Source: Puniceicoccales bacterium | Lineage (GTDB): Bacteria; Verrucomicrobiota; Verrucomicrobiia; Opitutales; JAIRKQ01 | Direction of reading: 5' to 3' | Assembly: GCA_031281895.1 (NCBI GenBank) | Contig: JAITET010000067.1 | Span: 1 to 23,994 of the forward strand | Length of the DNA stretch: 23,994 bases | Part shown: positions 1 through 8,469 of the stretch, one piece after another | How the letters are laid out: every line of letters begins with the position of its first letter | Numbering within the stretch: position 1 is the first letter of the stretch | Notes under the pieces: model-generated | Database searches by the model: none | What the model saw: only the letters and a program-made list of their open reading frames with translations | Told to the model about the DNA's origin: nothing | Program-made: the position numbers and the translations under genes

Positions 1-291
1 GTTGGGAATCATCAACAATAGCCCCTGGGATGCCGTAAACGTTGTGGTAAGCGTTCCACATTGCAACGCTCCATGCATGGCTCCAGCAGCTCCTCCCTCC
101 GATTGCATCTCATTGATCGACGGGATAACCCCCCAACGGTTTGTTTTTCCCTTCGCTGCCCATTCGTCGCAATATTCCGCCATCGGCGACGATGGCGTAA
201 TTGGATAAATGGCTATAACTTCACTTTCCCTATACGCAACATCGGCCGTTGCTTCGTTGGCATCACAAATACAAAATTCATCACTTCTCAT
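1..291 (-). CDS. nifJ: Pyruvate:ferredoxin (flavodoxin) oxidoreductase, N-terminal fragment (runs off the window)
   Basis: Translating the minus strand from the ATG at 291-289 gives 97 residues with no stop before the window edge. The sequence has the hallmark N-terminus of pyruvate:ferredoxin oxidoreductase: DANEATADVAYR (10-21), IAIYPITPSSPMAEY (27-40, pyruvate/TPP pocket), EMQSEGGAAGAMHGAL (61-76, with Glu65 at the position of the TPP-activating glutamate) and TTTFTASQGLLLMIPN (82-97). The enzyme oxidatively decarboxylates pyruvate to acetyl-CoA in the cytoplasm and passes electrons to ferredoxin or flavodoxin, which points to anaerobic metabolism. Family members are about 1,170-1,200 residues, so over 90% lies outside. 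No in-frame ATG/GTG lies just upstream; no clear Shine-Dalgarno is visible. It follows the symporter gene after 72 nt on the same strand. Whether it is the single-chain form (nifJ/por) or a split PorA cannot be decided from the fragment; the motif spacing fits single-chain. Confidence 0.93.
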   Translation of the reverse strand, partial: MRSDEFCICDANEATADVAYRESEVIAIYPITPSSPMAEYCDEWAAKGKTNRWGVIPSINEMQSEGGAAGAMHGALQCGTLTTTFTASQGLLLMIPN

Positions 292-363
292 CGCTGGCTG
301 GCCATTTAAACTCTTATATCCAAATATACAAGATATTGTTTTTTAAACCACATATTTTGTTGT

Positions 364-1590
364 CTATGGAATATTGGGACTACCGCGTGTTCTAAATTTC
401 TTTCTGGTAAAATTGCTAAATTTTTGAAATATGATGACGAAGAAATTGTTAGCAGCCACATTACCCGACGTTGCTATCGGATCGATCACTCCATAGAATG
501 CTATGGCAAATGCAATCATCGAATCATCAAATCCGAGGTAATCACGCAACAGGGGTACGGTTACCATGATAGTTCCACTGGGAACTCCTCCACCGGCAAA
601 TTTGTTCAAAACAAAGAACACTCCAAATATTAGAAAAGTTGGTATATTGGGGAGAGGATGGTTGAAAGCTAACATGATTGTCATCGCAAGGATGGGAATT
701 ATGATGGTATCTCCTAGCATGTGAAAATTAAGTGTCAATGGCATGAAAGCATCGGACAACACCTTATCCTTTGTATTTTTATGTGCCGCTTCCAGGGAAA
801 GTGGAAGAGCGGCTGCACTTGACATACTACTAAATGCTGTGACAATCGCCGGTAGAGTATTTTTGAAGATCTCAACTACTCTCTTTTTTTTAAAAGATGC
901 TGCCATGCAAAGCCACAGGGCTAGGTAGGTCCATAGGAAAACGCACATAACGAAACAGATTTTTGAATTTTCTTTCAAAAACCCTGTCATTTTTCCTTCT
1001 GCGAACAATTTTAACAAAAATCCGGAAACAAATATGGGCAGTAGTGGAACAAAGAAATGTTTCATAAACTTCATTACACCATCGTGTACTAGATTGATGA
1101 CCCTATGGACGTATTTATTGGGATAGAGCGAATTTGCGAACCCTATTATAATGCCGAATATTAGGGCATGGAGCGTTTTTGCCACCACAGGCAGTTGTAG
1201 GGAAAACAGCGGCATTATGGACACCGCATTATTGTTTACTTCCTTTGCAACGACACCAGATAACATCACATATCCTACGCTGCCGGAGATAAGTATGTTA
1301 ATAAAATTTGATATAAACACCGTTGCCATGAGGACTAGGACGAATAGCATTCCTTCCTTTGGGATTGCGGAAAGGGCCACCGCAATGAAGCTAAAAAGGA
1401 GAAATGGCAGGACAAACGTTAACAATGCCCTTAGACATGTGCTAATTGTTAGAAAAAATCTTATCGTATCGACGGATAATTTGGTATAGAAACATGAACA
1501 TAGGGACATGGCAAAAATCAATTGTACCAATGGATTTAACGCAATTTTTCTCGGCAATTTTAGCATATTTTCATATCTATCCATGCGCAT
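364..1590 (-). CDS. Dicarboxylate/amino acid:cation symporter (DAACS/SLC1 family)
   Basis: A 408-residue, very hydrophobic inner-membrane protein, close to the usual family length (400-430). Family landmarks appear in the right order: the serine-rich HP1 hairpin SSMSSAAALPLSLEA (254-268), a TM7 segment with LNFHMLGDT (287-295), the HP2 hairpin AGGGVPSGTIMV (332-343) and a TM8 motif with Asp370 and Asn377 (VIDPIATSGNVAANN). These proteins take up glutamate, aspartate, serine/threonine or C4-dicarboxylates with Na+ or H+. The canonical NMDGT of TM7 is altered here, so substrate and ion coupling cannot be predicted. ATG codons at 1590 and 1584 are both possible; GAAAG sits about 8 nt before the second. 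A TTGACA hexamer (1636-1641, minus strand) lies in the 90-nt gap after argS but I see no good -10 partner. Uptake of host-derived amino or organic acids would suit a host-associated bacterium (inference). Confidence 0.85.
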   Translation of the reverse strand: MRMDRYENMLKLPRKIALNPLVQLIFAMSLCSCFYTKLSVDTIRFFLTISTCLRALLTFVLPFLLFSFIAVALSAIPKEGMLFVLVLMATVFISNFINILISGSVGYVMLSGVVAKEVNNNAVSIMPLFSLQLPVVAKTLHALIFGIIIGFANSLYPNKYVHRVINLVHDGVMKFMKHFFVPLLPIFVSGFLLKLFAEGKMTGFLKENSKICFVMCVFLWTYLALWLCMAASFKKKRVVEIFKNTLPAIVTAFSSMSSAAALPLSLEAAHKNTKDKVLSDAFMPLTLNFHMLGDTIIIPILAMTIMLAFNHPLPNIPTFLIFGVFFVLNKFAGGGVPSGTIMVTVPLLRDYLGFDDSMIAFAIAFYGVIDPIATSGNVAANNFFVIIFQKFSNFTRKKFRTRGSPNIP

Positions 1591-1680
1591 CTTTCGTTAT
1601 TTCAAGGTATCACAAAACACTGCTCCCCGTCGATATGTCAAGATTTTCCGAATAAAATATTATCAAGCGTTGTTATCGAT

Positions 1681-3420
1681 TCACATTTTTTCCAACGCTT
1701 CCAAACCCAACAGATGCCTGCCTGTTTCTAGTATGTTTAAAGTTCGAAGAATGATCGTTAGCCGACGGGATGTAATATTTTTCTGTTCGCCAAGGACACG
1801 ATCCGCGTTATAAAAGGCAGAATATTCTCCCGTTAGCTCAAACAGATAGGTACAGATATGGTGTGGCCGTAGCTCCTTTGCCGCCTGTGATAGAATTATT
1901 GGGAAATAGGTCAACTTGCGAACGAGATTTCTCTCTGACTCCGTTTCCAAGCAATCGGCAGTAACATTAGTCACATCACAATTACATTTTCTCAGGATCG
2001 ATCTTATTCTGGCGATGGCATACAGTAAATAGGCAGCCGTATTGCCATCAAATGATAGCATTTTCTCCCATGAAAAAACGTAGTCACCCGTGCGATTAGG
2101 CAACAAATCTGCGTATTTTATGGAATCTATGCCGAGAACATTTGCCACATGCTGTTTTTCCAAATTTGATAAATCCTTGCTCTTTTCATCGATGATTTCC
2201 TTGGCACGCGTTTTGGCCTCATTTAGTAATTCTTTAAGTTTTATTGGAGCTCCAGAACGTGTTTTTATCGCCTTCCCATCTTCCCCAAAAATAGTCCCGA
2301 ACCACACATGTTGCATGTCGGGACATTTGCGACCAAAAGCTGCATACCATTTTTGTACGGTAAGGAACAGTTGCCGGAAATAGTCCCGCTGTCGGCCGTC
2401 CGTGACATAAATTAATTCATCGGCATGCAATACCTCCGTACGATATAATACGGTTGCTAGGTCTGTAGTGGCATAGTTTGAAGCTCCATCTGCCTTTCTT
2501 ACGATGAATGGCTGCTCACTGAATTGTTCATGTTCTTCGTGGAAAACGCATAGTGCTCCACTATCTACCCTGGCAATGTGCTTTTCTGTCAACTCTTGAT
2601 ATATTCTGTGGACCTGATCCCGATAAAATGACTCACCGAGCGTATGGTCAAACAATACCCCCATTTCCATATAAATTTCATCGAATGCAACCTGAGAGAT
2701 TTTATTAATTGCTTCCCAAATTTCGAGATTTTCCGGATCTCCATTTTGCAATTTGACCAATTCACTTCGGGCAACGGACAAAAAATCCTCGCTTTCTTTG
2801 GTCAACGCACTGCCCTGTTGGTAGAGCGATTCAATCTCTTCCAAAGACAAATCGGATGTTCGTAGCCCTTTCTTTTTGATGATCATGATCAAAATACCGA
2901 ATTGTGTTCCCCAGTCCCCGATGTGATTGTCTCGAACGATATCAGCACCACAAAATTTCAAAATTCTGTGGATCGAATCCCCAATGTTCATCGATCGCAA
3001 ATGGCCGACATGCATTTGTTTGGCAGTATTTGGAGATGAATAGTCGACAACTATGCGCTTCCCAGACCAGTTCTGTGCCATTGCTAACCCGTAATCATTT
3101 TCGGATTTGTATAAATTCAACCATTCGGCAAGGAAACCACCTGATAATTTAAAATTAATAAACCCTGGTCCCGCAACGCTGACCTCAATCTTCCCAGAAA
3201 AATCCCCCATGGACCGTAATTTTTCGACAATTTGTTCCGCCACATGCCTTGGGTTCAAACGGTACAATTTCGCATAGGGCAATACGCCGTTTGCTTGAAA
3301 ATCCCCAAATCGCTGATCAGCTTGACGAATATCAGGGGAAAAATCAACTGCCGAAATATTGCACGCCTGAGCCGCTTCTAATACTACCGTTGAAAGCCCA
3401 ACATCAATTTGAAACCACAT
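1681..3420 (-). CDS. argS: Arginyl-tRNA synthetase
   Basis: A 579-residue class I aminoacyl-tRNA synthetase that charges tRNA-Arg with arginine using ATP in the cytoplasm. The N-terminal tRNA D-loop recognition domain (about 1-115) includes DIRQADQRFGDFQANGVLPYAK (a family signature between residues 30 and 51). The catalytic core opens with VDYSSPNTAKQMHVGHLRS, in which HVGH (137-140) is the HIGH signature, followed by DNHIGDWGTQFG (164-175). The KMSKS equivalent is the usual relaxed ArgRS form, GKAIKTRSGAPIKL. The C-terminal DALR-type anticodon domain is recognisable in SAFYNADRVL. Length and motif order are normal and the gene looks intact. The ATG at 3420 fits the conserved N-terminus, although no Shine-Dalgarno is evident. 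It lies 78 nt after the uracil-DNA glycosylase gene and 90 nt before the symporter gene, all co-oriented. Confidence 0.97.
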   Translation of the reverse strand: MWFQIDVGLSTVVLEAAQACNISAVDFSPDIRQADQRFGDFQANGVLPYAKLYRLNPRHVAEQIVEKLRSMGDFSGKIEVSVAGPGFINFKLSGGFLAEWLNLYKSENDYGLAMAQNWSGKRIVVDYSSPNTAKQMHVGHLRSMNIGDSIHRILKFCGADIVRDNHIGDWGTQFGILIMIIKKKGLRTSDLSLEEIESLYQQGSALTKESEDFLSVARSELVKLQNGDPENLEIWEAINKISQVAFDEIYMEMGVLFDHTLGESFYRDQVHRIYQELTEKHIARVDSGALCVFHEEHEQFSEQPFIVRKADGASNYATTDLATVLYRTEVLHADELIYVTDGRQRDYFRQLFLTVQKWYAAFGRKCPDMQHVWFGTIFGEDGKAIKTRSGAPIKLKELLNEAKTRAKEIIDEKSKDLSNLEKQHVANVLGIDSIKYADLLPNRTGDYVFSWEKMLSFDGNTAAYLLYAIARIRSILRKCNCDVTNVTADCLETESERNLVRKLTYFPIILSQAAKELRPHHICTYLFELTGEYSAFYNADRVLGEQKNITSRRLTIILRTLNILETGRHLLGLEALEKM

Positions 3421-3498
3421 GTTTTACAAAAAACACAAGGTTGTCGGTTAGGCAAGGAAATTAGTACTTTCATGCCCAATTGGACAGTGGTATTGTCC

Positions 3499-4377
3499 TT
3501 ACAAAAAATAATTTTGCTGTTTTTCGCTGATTGGCATGTGGAGTTTTTTCATGACTTCCAGCATATCTTCCCAGACGGCGCGTTTGGCAGCATTTATATT
3601 ATTTCGTAGCAGGTATGAGGGATGGAATGTCACCATGAGTGGCGTATTTGCAAATGTCGCCCATTTCCCTCGCACATCGTGCATGCGGCGCGTTGGATCA
3701 TGGCCCAATAATCCGCTAACCGCCGTCGCTCCCAACGCAACGATTACTTCGGGTTGAACAATTTCAATTTGTGCCAAAAGGTAGGGTAGGCAAAACTCCA
3801 TCTCTTCCTGTGTTGGTGGCCGATTCCCAACCGCTGTTGGCATTTCTGGACGCCAATTCATGATATTGGCTATGTACACATCGCTGCGGGATAATCCCAT
3901 GGCCAGAATTATTTTTGTCAGCAATTGCCCTGCACGCCCAACAAATGGTTCTCCCATTATCTCTTCATCTGCTCCTGGGGCTTCTCCACAGAACAGAATA
4001 TCTGCATCGATGTTTCCTACACCGAAGACAATTTTCTTTCCCGGGCGAACATGTTTTTTACACTCTTCACAGTTTAGGACCTTATTCTTCAACCATTCGT
4101 ACCGCTCAAACTTACTGCCCTGGGGAAGAATGACTTTTGGATTTATAGGGAGAGCCATTGCTTTCACCGTGAGACCTGCCCGGGATTCTTTTTTACCAAT
4201 TGGCGATTGTTTCATGGATGCTAAAGCGTTATCATCGGACTTGTCCAATCTGGATGACAAATTCTTCAAAGACAATATGCTATTTCTGGAAACCGGCAAG
4301 TTACAAAATCCTTCGCTCTTCAACGTTTGCAATTCCATTTCTAGCAGCTCTAGAACTTTTTCATTGGCAAGTGGCAT
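3499..4377 (-). CDS. Uracil-DNA glycosylase, family 4-like
   Basis: A 292-residue base-excision repair enzyme of the family 4 (Fe-S) uracil-DNA glycosylase/SPO1 polymerase-like group; it would remove uracil from DNA. Motif A is GEAPGADEE (131-139), followed by PFVGRAGQLL (144-153), GNRPPTQEEMEFC (184-196) and the motif B equivalent HPSYLLR (252-258). Fe-S ligand candidates are Cys103, Cys106 and Cys196; the usual third cysteine before RPP is Trp175 here. About 90 residues of poorly conserved sequence precede the domain. The reading frame is open back to 4434 through a TTG codon, but I chose the ATG at 4377 because it lies just 2 nt past the ruvB stop (TAACCATG), a typical coupled start. A GGAAC stretch inside the end of ruvB may be the ribosome binding site. 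Pairing with ruvB makes a small DNA-repair unit. Confidence 0.92.
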   Translation of the reverse strand: MPLANEKVLELLEMELQTLKSEGFCNLPVSRNSILSLKNLSSRLDKSDDNALASMKQSPIGKKESRAGLTVKAMALPINPKVILPQGSKFERYEWLKNKVLNCEECKKHVRPGKKIVFGVGNIDADILFCGEAPGADEEIMGEPFVGRAGQLLTKIILAMGLSRSDVYIANIMNWRPEMPTAVGNRPPTQEEMEFCLPYLLAQIEIVQPEVIVALGATAVSGLLGHDPTRRMHDVRGKWATFANTPLMVTFHPSYLLRNNINAAKRAVWEDMLEVMKKLHMPISEKQQNYFL

Positions 4378-4379
4378 GG

Positions 4380-5405
4380 TTAAATTTGAAAATGTTCCTG
4401 AAAGACCGTTTGTTCGAGCCCAACTTTTTTCCAACCTTTGCCGGTTAGCATTCTTCCCTGGGCAGTCCTTTGGATATAGCCTTCCGTTATTAAATATGGT
4501 TCGTGGACCTCTTCGATGGTTTGTAAATCTTCACCCACTGCGACGGCAACTGTACCAAATCCAACCGGGCCGCCGGAGTAGTTTTGTGCCATACACGAAA
4601 GAATCTTTTTGTCCATTTCATCAAGCCCATCCACGTCGATTTCCAACATTTCAAGCGCGGCCCTTACAACATTTTTGGATATATTCGGGATGGCCTTTTG
4701 CTGCACAAAATCACGGACAAACCGTAGCAAATTGTTTGCTATCCGGGGGGTACCCCGAGACCTGCTCGCAATTTCATTGGCACAGTCGGGATCTATTTCA
4801 ACGCACAGTAATTTCGCACTACGCATGACAATTTTTGCTAAAATTTCACGGGGATAATAGTCCAAGCGGGTCTGCAACGTAAACCTACTCCTTAGAGGCG
4901 CACTGAGTAGTCCCGTTCTTGTCGTAGCTCCAACAAGCGTAAATGGTGGGAGGTTTAGGCTGACGCTCCGAGCATTTGGTCCCTGGTCAATCATTATGTC
5001 AATGCGAAAGTCCTCCATCGCAGAATACAAATACTCTTCCACGGTTTTAGGAACCCGATGTATTTCGTCGATGAATAAAATATCGCAGGACTCAAGGCTA
5101 GTCAGTAAACCGGCCAAATCGCCAGCTTTTTCAATGACCGGCCCCGATGTTACGCGAATATTACTGCCCATTTCCTGTCCCAAAATCATGGCAAGGGTAG
5201 TTTTCCCTAGTCCAGGAGGCCCACTGAGCAAAATATGACTTAGAGCTTCTCCCCGTTTCTTTGCTGCCCCTGTCATAATTTTCAAGCGTTCCACGGTTTT
5301 CTCTTGGCCGACAAAATCTATAAAACCGGATGGTCTAAGGGAACTCTCGACGGTATCATTTTTCACATTAAGGCTCTGGGGAGTGGTATTAATGTTGGAC
5401 TTCAT
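4380..5405 (-). CDS. ruvB: Holliday junction branch migration helicase RuvB
   Basis: A 341-residue AAA+ ATPase that, as a hexameric ring with RuvA, drives branch migration of Holliday junctions during recombinational repair. Walker A is GPPGLGKTT (62-70), Walker B is DEIHR (113-117, here followed by VPK where many homologues have LSP or LNR), sensor I is GATTRTG (159-165) and the arginine-finger region is LRSRF (171-175). The C-terminal winged helix is clear from GGPVGFGTVAVAVGED and the EPYLITEGYIQRTAQGRMLT stretch. Length and motif order are normal. The N-terminal 20 residues before SSLRPSGFIDFVGQE are unconserved. Its stop is 2 nt from the start of the uracil-DNA glycosylase. The 91-nt gap upstream holds TTGACT (minus strand) followed by AT-rich sequence, so an own promoter is possible but not demonstrable. 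ruvA and ruvC are not in the window. Confidence 0.98.
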   Translation of the reverse strand: MKSNINTTPQSLNVKNDTVESSLRPSGFIDFVGQEKTVERLKIMTGAAKKRGEALSHILLSGPPGLGKTTLAMILGQEMGSNIRVTSGPVIEKAGDLAGLLTSLESCDILFIDEIHRVPKTVEEYLYSAMEDFRIDIMIDQGPNARSVSLNLPPFTLVGATTRTGLLSAPLRSRFTLQTRLDYYPREILAKIVMRSAKLLCVEIDPDCANEIASRSRGTPRIANNLLRFVRDFVQQKAIPNISKNVVRAALEMLEIDVDGLDEMDKKILSCMAQNYSGGPVGFGTVAVAVGEDLQTIEEVHEPYLITEGYIQRTAQGRMLTGKGWKKVGLEQTVFQEHFQI

Positions 5406-5496
5406 AACCTGTGGTATACCTTTAATAACCGTTGATTCAAATGAATTTAATCTGGTGCTTATTTTTTATAAGTCAAAAATTTTTAGTCCACATACT

Positions 5497-8451
5497 CTAA
5501 AATAATGGATACAAAATTCTTGTGAAATCCGAAAAGTCAGGGTTTACGAGTGTCCCTCTTATATTAAACCTTGGCCCTTGCATGTATTTCGAATTTTTAG
5601 GCTTAGATGTTATAAGATTTAATCGGTCAAGGATTTCACCCAACTTCCTCGCGGCACTTACTCTAACGTCGAGGGAAAGTGGCGAATCATAAAAATATTT
5701 GTACCTCGTATGGGCAATCGATCCAGAGGCATTGACATGGATTGCGGGGCCCAGAATTCTTAATTCATTTATAAGAATATTTAGTTCTTTATTACGCTGG
5801 ATATTAATTTGTATCCTATCATAGTCTAGCTGTTGAAATTCTTCCATGAGGAAATTAGCATTGGCAATATGTTCATCTGCTTGCGAAAAAATTCCACTTG
5901 CAAGTTCGAATGCACCTAGAATAGCCCTATTCTTTTGATTTAAAAAATTAGCTAGGTGGAGAGCTCCATTGGAACATTCAATATTTATTGTTCCCTGTCC
6001 CGATTTTATTGTTGTCAATTCGTCATTTCCTTTCGACGCGAGCTCTACGTTGATCTTTCCCATGCCTTCCACCATGACTTCCTTAGAAGGATTTATCTTT
6101 TCGCAAATTTTCCCAATATCTTTCATGTAAAAAGCACCACTAAGAGCAAAGTCGTAGGGATTTTGCTCTTTATCTTGGGAATATTCTAATGTGGCTTTTA
6201 AATCAAGTGGAGATTCCGCCAGTAGAAAATTGACCATTTTCAGGTCGACTTTGTTGTGCGTCATATGACATAAACATTCCGCATTGTCTAATATCACAGC
6301 GCCGGGGAGGAAGAGCTTTTTTATGCTGGCATAACATTCCCCGTTGCCCTTTAGCCATTTCTTTATCCATCCGAACACCAATGATTCTTGTTTTTGCTGG
6401 ACAGATTCATCGTTTTGTTCCATGGCAGAGACTATGGATTTTACCCTAGCTGATAATGCGTCTTTGCTTGCTCCACTTGCAAAAAACACATCCATAGGAA
6501 CCTTTGTAAGATTGATCAAATCAGGAATGGACAGGGAATCACCTCTCAGATCAAATTTTAAAGTCGGCTTGTCCAATGTGGTATTTTTGCGAAGTGTATC
6601 AATTGTTAAAAATACCGACGTATCGCTTTGTCCGACGATGTTTAACTCCATGTTCGATTTGATATTGTCGTTGGCACGTGTAAAATCTGCAACCCATCGG
6701 CCATTTATCGGCACCGATTTGTCATCCAGCAGGAAGGATTTAAGATTTAGGTTGCTTTGGATTGCGGTTAAATCCGACGTTTGTGCAAAATTTACATGCC
6801 CTGAACAAATTCCTGATTTGATGGGAGTTTCTGCGGCAATTTGAGCCAATCGATCCAGCCGACAGACCACATAGCAATCCAAGGCATTGAGTCGCTTATT
6901 GTCTTCAAAAGAAAGATTGACGGATCCCGCTACGACTTCATTCCCATTACTGTCATTTATGGCTATGTCATTAAATGCTAACTCTGCAGCATTGCCAAAA
7001 TTTAAGTCCGCTTGGCAGGAGACATTCACATTTTCTATATGCTTTTTGGAATTTTTGGTAATTGTTAAAGCATCAAATTTCAACAATGACTTTTCACTAG
7101 ATTTTATCTTCCAACACCCTTCTACGGATGAAATGTCAAATTGACCCGAAATTATAGTGTCAATTTTGGTTGCTGATTTGGCCGTCGAAAATACTTTTGG
7201 ATTAAATTTTTCAACCGTTACCCTGCATAGACTTTTCCCGGAGTTTAAAATATTTTTCGAGGCTAAATATCCGGCATCTTTATTCCAAATAACTATCGGA
7301 TTCATGGAAGAAAGAGCAATTTTCCAAGAATCTTCTTTATCCTCACAGGTTGCTTCCATCGAATTTACCACCAATGTCCCATTTACCATCTTCAATACCA
7401 CACCTCCGGATATTGACACATTAGGTTCCAACGATGGCAGGTAAGCTTTCGCAAAATTTTTACCAAGAATACAGCCACCATTGCCTTTCAACAACCCATT
7501 CCAATTTTGAAATTCAAACTCTCCACTCAGCCGTGCATTAAATACAATTGGTGGCAAAATCGATCCACCAAACGCCATCATATCGAGGGATTTTTCATAT
7601 TCGATAAATAATCTTTGTTGGTCTTTTTGGTACTTTATTTCCGTGTTACATAATGTTTCGGTCCCTTCGTTGTTCCCTATGTGTAGGCGGTATAAATTTT
7701 CAGATGGTGTCACCTTATAAAGGGAGGTTATGTTAAACATTTTTTTGGATTGTTCCGTTGGGTTAAAAACTTCACAATCGCAGTCGAAGTCTATGTCTTC
7801 AATGGAAGCATTGATAGATTGGAAGATTTTTGCTTTACCATTAAAACCCAACTGCATGGGCGTTGTTTTGCCAACTGCTACATCGGACCTAATATCAACA
7901 ATTGCTGCACTTAGAGGAGCAAAGCCGCTCCCGTCTAAAATGATCTCGGCAATGACATATTCATCAATGCATAGCAATCCATTAATCTTCATATGGTCAA
8001 TGGTGACTTTTAGTGGAAATTTTGGTGATTTTACAAAGTCGATAACCCTATGAAATTTGGCCAACCGCTCTTGCAAATTTTTGTACTCATCCTTCCCGAG
8101 GATCGGAACCTTAGGACCCGGTTTGGCTGCCTCCTCTGGCCTTGTGTAGTTTATGAATACCTTATCCGCATTCATGTTGCTAATTTTCAATTCATGGAGA
8201 ATTATTAAGTCTCGCAGGGACCATTTGACATCGAAATCTACAACCCGCAGATCGAGGTTTTTGGCTGAAAGAGCTAATTTGTGTATCTTGGCACCATTGA
8301 ATCCGATGGATACCCTATCCACATAAACTTCATCGAAACGTCGAACTAGATAACGTTTAATCATGCGTGTTTGCACGTAGGGAACCCTCATGCTTAGGAT
8401 TCCCAAACAAATCACCGCACATAACCAAAACAAAAATTTTAACTTTTTCAT
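5497..8451 (-). CDS. AsmA-like/TamB-like envelope protein
   Basis: A 984-residue protein with an N-terminal signal anchor (about residues 4-22, FLFWLCAVICLGILSM core after KKLK) and a long periplasmic body rich in short beta-strand patterns, the layout of AsmA and related bridge-like proteins. The C-terminal part (about 830-980) resembles the AsmA-like C-terminal domain: a stretch on exclusion of strands with IKSGQGTINIE, LHLANFLNQ, a region of ILINELRILGPAIHVNASGSI and finally RFNIRGTLVNPDFSDF, where the closing G-T-x-x-x-P-x-F pattern is typical. Such proteins are thought to move or organise phospholipids between inner and outer membrane or to affect outer-membrane assembly. It starts 18 nt after the tkt stop with GGTGGG just before the ATG, so translation in one transcript with tkt is likely. 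The family assignment is by fold-level pattern rather than strong motifs; the exact function is not known. Confidence 0.72.
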   Translation of the reverse strand: MKKLKFLFWLCAVICLGILSMRVPYVQTRMIKRYLVRRFDEVYVDRVSIGFNGAKIHKLALSAKNLDLRVVDFDVKWSLRDLIILHELKISNMNADKVFINYTRPEEAAKPGPKVPILGKDEYKNLQERLAKFHRVIDFVKSPKFPLKVTIDHMKINGLLCIDEYVIAEIILDGSGFAPLSAAIVDIRSDVAVGKTTPMQLGFNGKAKIFQSINASIEDIDFDCDCEVFNPTEQSKKMFNITSLYKVTPSENLYRLHIGNNEGTETLCNTEIKYQKDQQRLFIEYEKSLDMMAFGGSILPPIVFNARLSGEFEFQNWNGLLKGNGGCILGKNFAKAYLPSLEPNVSISGGVVLKMVNGTLVVNSMEATCEDKEDSWKIALSSMNPIVIWNKDAGYLASKNILNSGKSLCRVTVEKFNPKVFSTAKSATKIDTIISGQFDISSVEGCWKIKSSEKSLLKFDALTITKNSKKHIENVNVSCQADLNFGNAAELAFNDIAINDSNGNEVVAGSVNLSFEDNKRLNALDCYVVCRLDRLAQIAAETPIKSGICSGHVNFAQTSDLTAIQSNLNLKSFLLDDKSVPINGRWVADFTRANDNIKSNMELNIVGQSDTSVFLTIDTLRKNTTLDKPTLKFDLRGDSLSIPDLINLTKVPMDVFFASGASKDALSARVKSIVSAMEQNDESVQQKQESLVFGWIKKWLKGNGECYASIKKLFLPGAVILDNAECLCHMTHNKVDLKMVNFLLAESPLDLKATLEYSQDKEQNPYDFALSGAFYMKDIGKICEKINPSKEVMVEGMGKINVELASKGNDELTTIKSGQGTINIECSNGALHLANFLNQKNRAILGAFELASGIFSQADEHIANANFLMEEFQQLDYDRIQINIQRNKELNILINELRILGPAIHVNASGSIAHTRYKYFYDSPLSLDVRVSAARKLGEILDRLNLITSKPKNSKYMQGPRFNIRGTLVNPDFSDFTRILYPLF

Positions 8452-8469
8452 AAACCCACCATCAAGTTC

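Noticed and set aside
61..309. Plus-strand frames at the left edge
   Set aside because: The minus strand of the same stretch encodes a highly conserved pyruvate:ferredoxin oxidoreductase N-terminus.
1636..1641. TTGACA upstream of the symporter gene as a promoter
   Set aside because: No acceptable -10 hexamer at 16-18 nt on the minus strand; could not be supported as a promoter.
4378..4434. Longer uracil-DNA glycosylase starting at a TTG at 4434
   Set aside because: It would overlap ruvB by 55 nt and use a TTG; the ATG at 4377, 2 nt after the ruvB stop, is a better start.
3860..4828. 322-codon plus-strand frame opposite the glycosylase and ruvB
   Set aside because: It lies antisense across two clearly real genes with full motif sets and has no recognisable product; a shadow frame.
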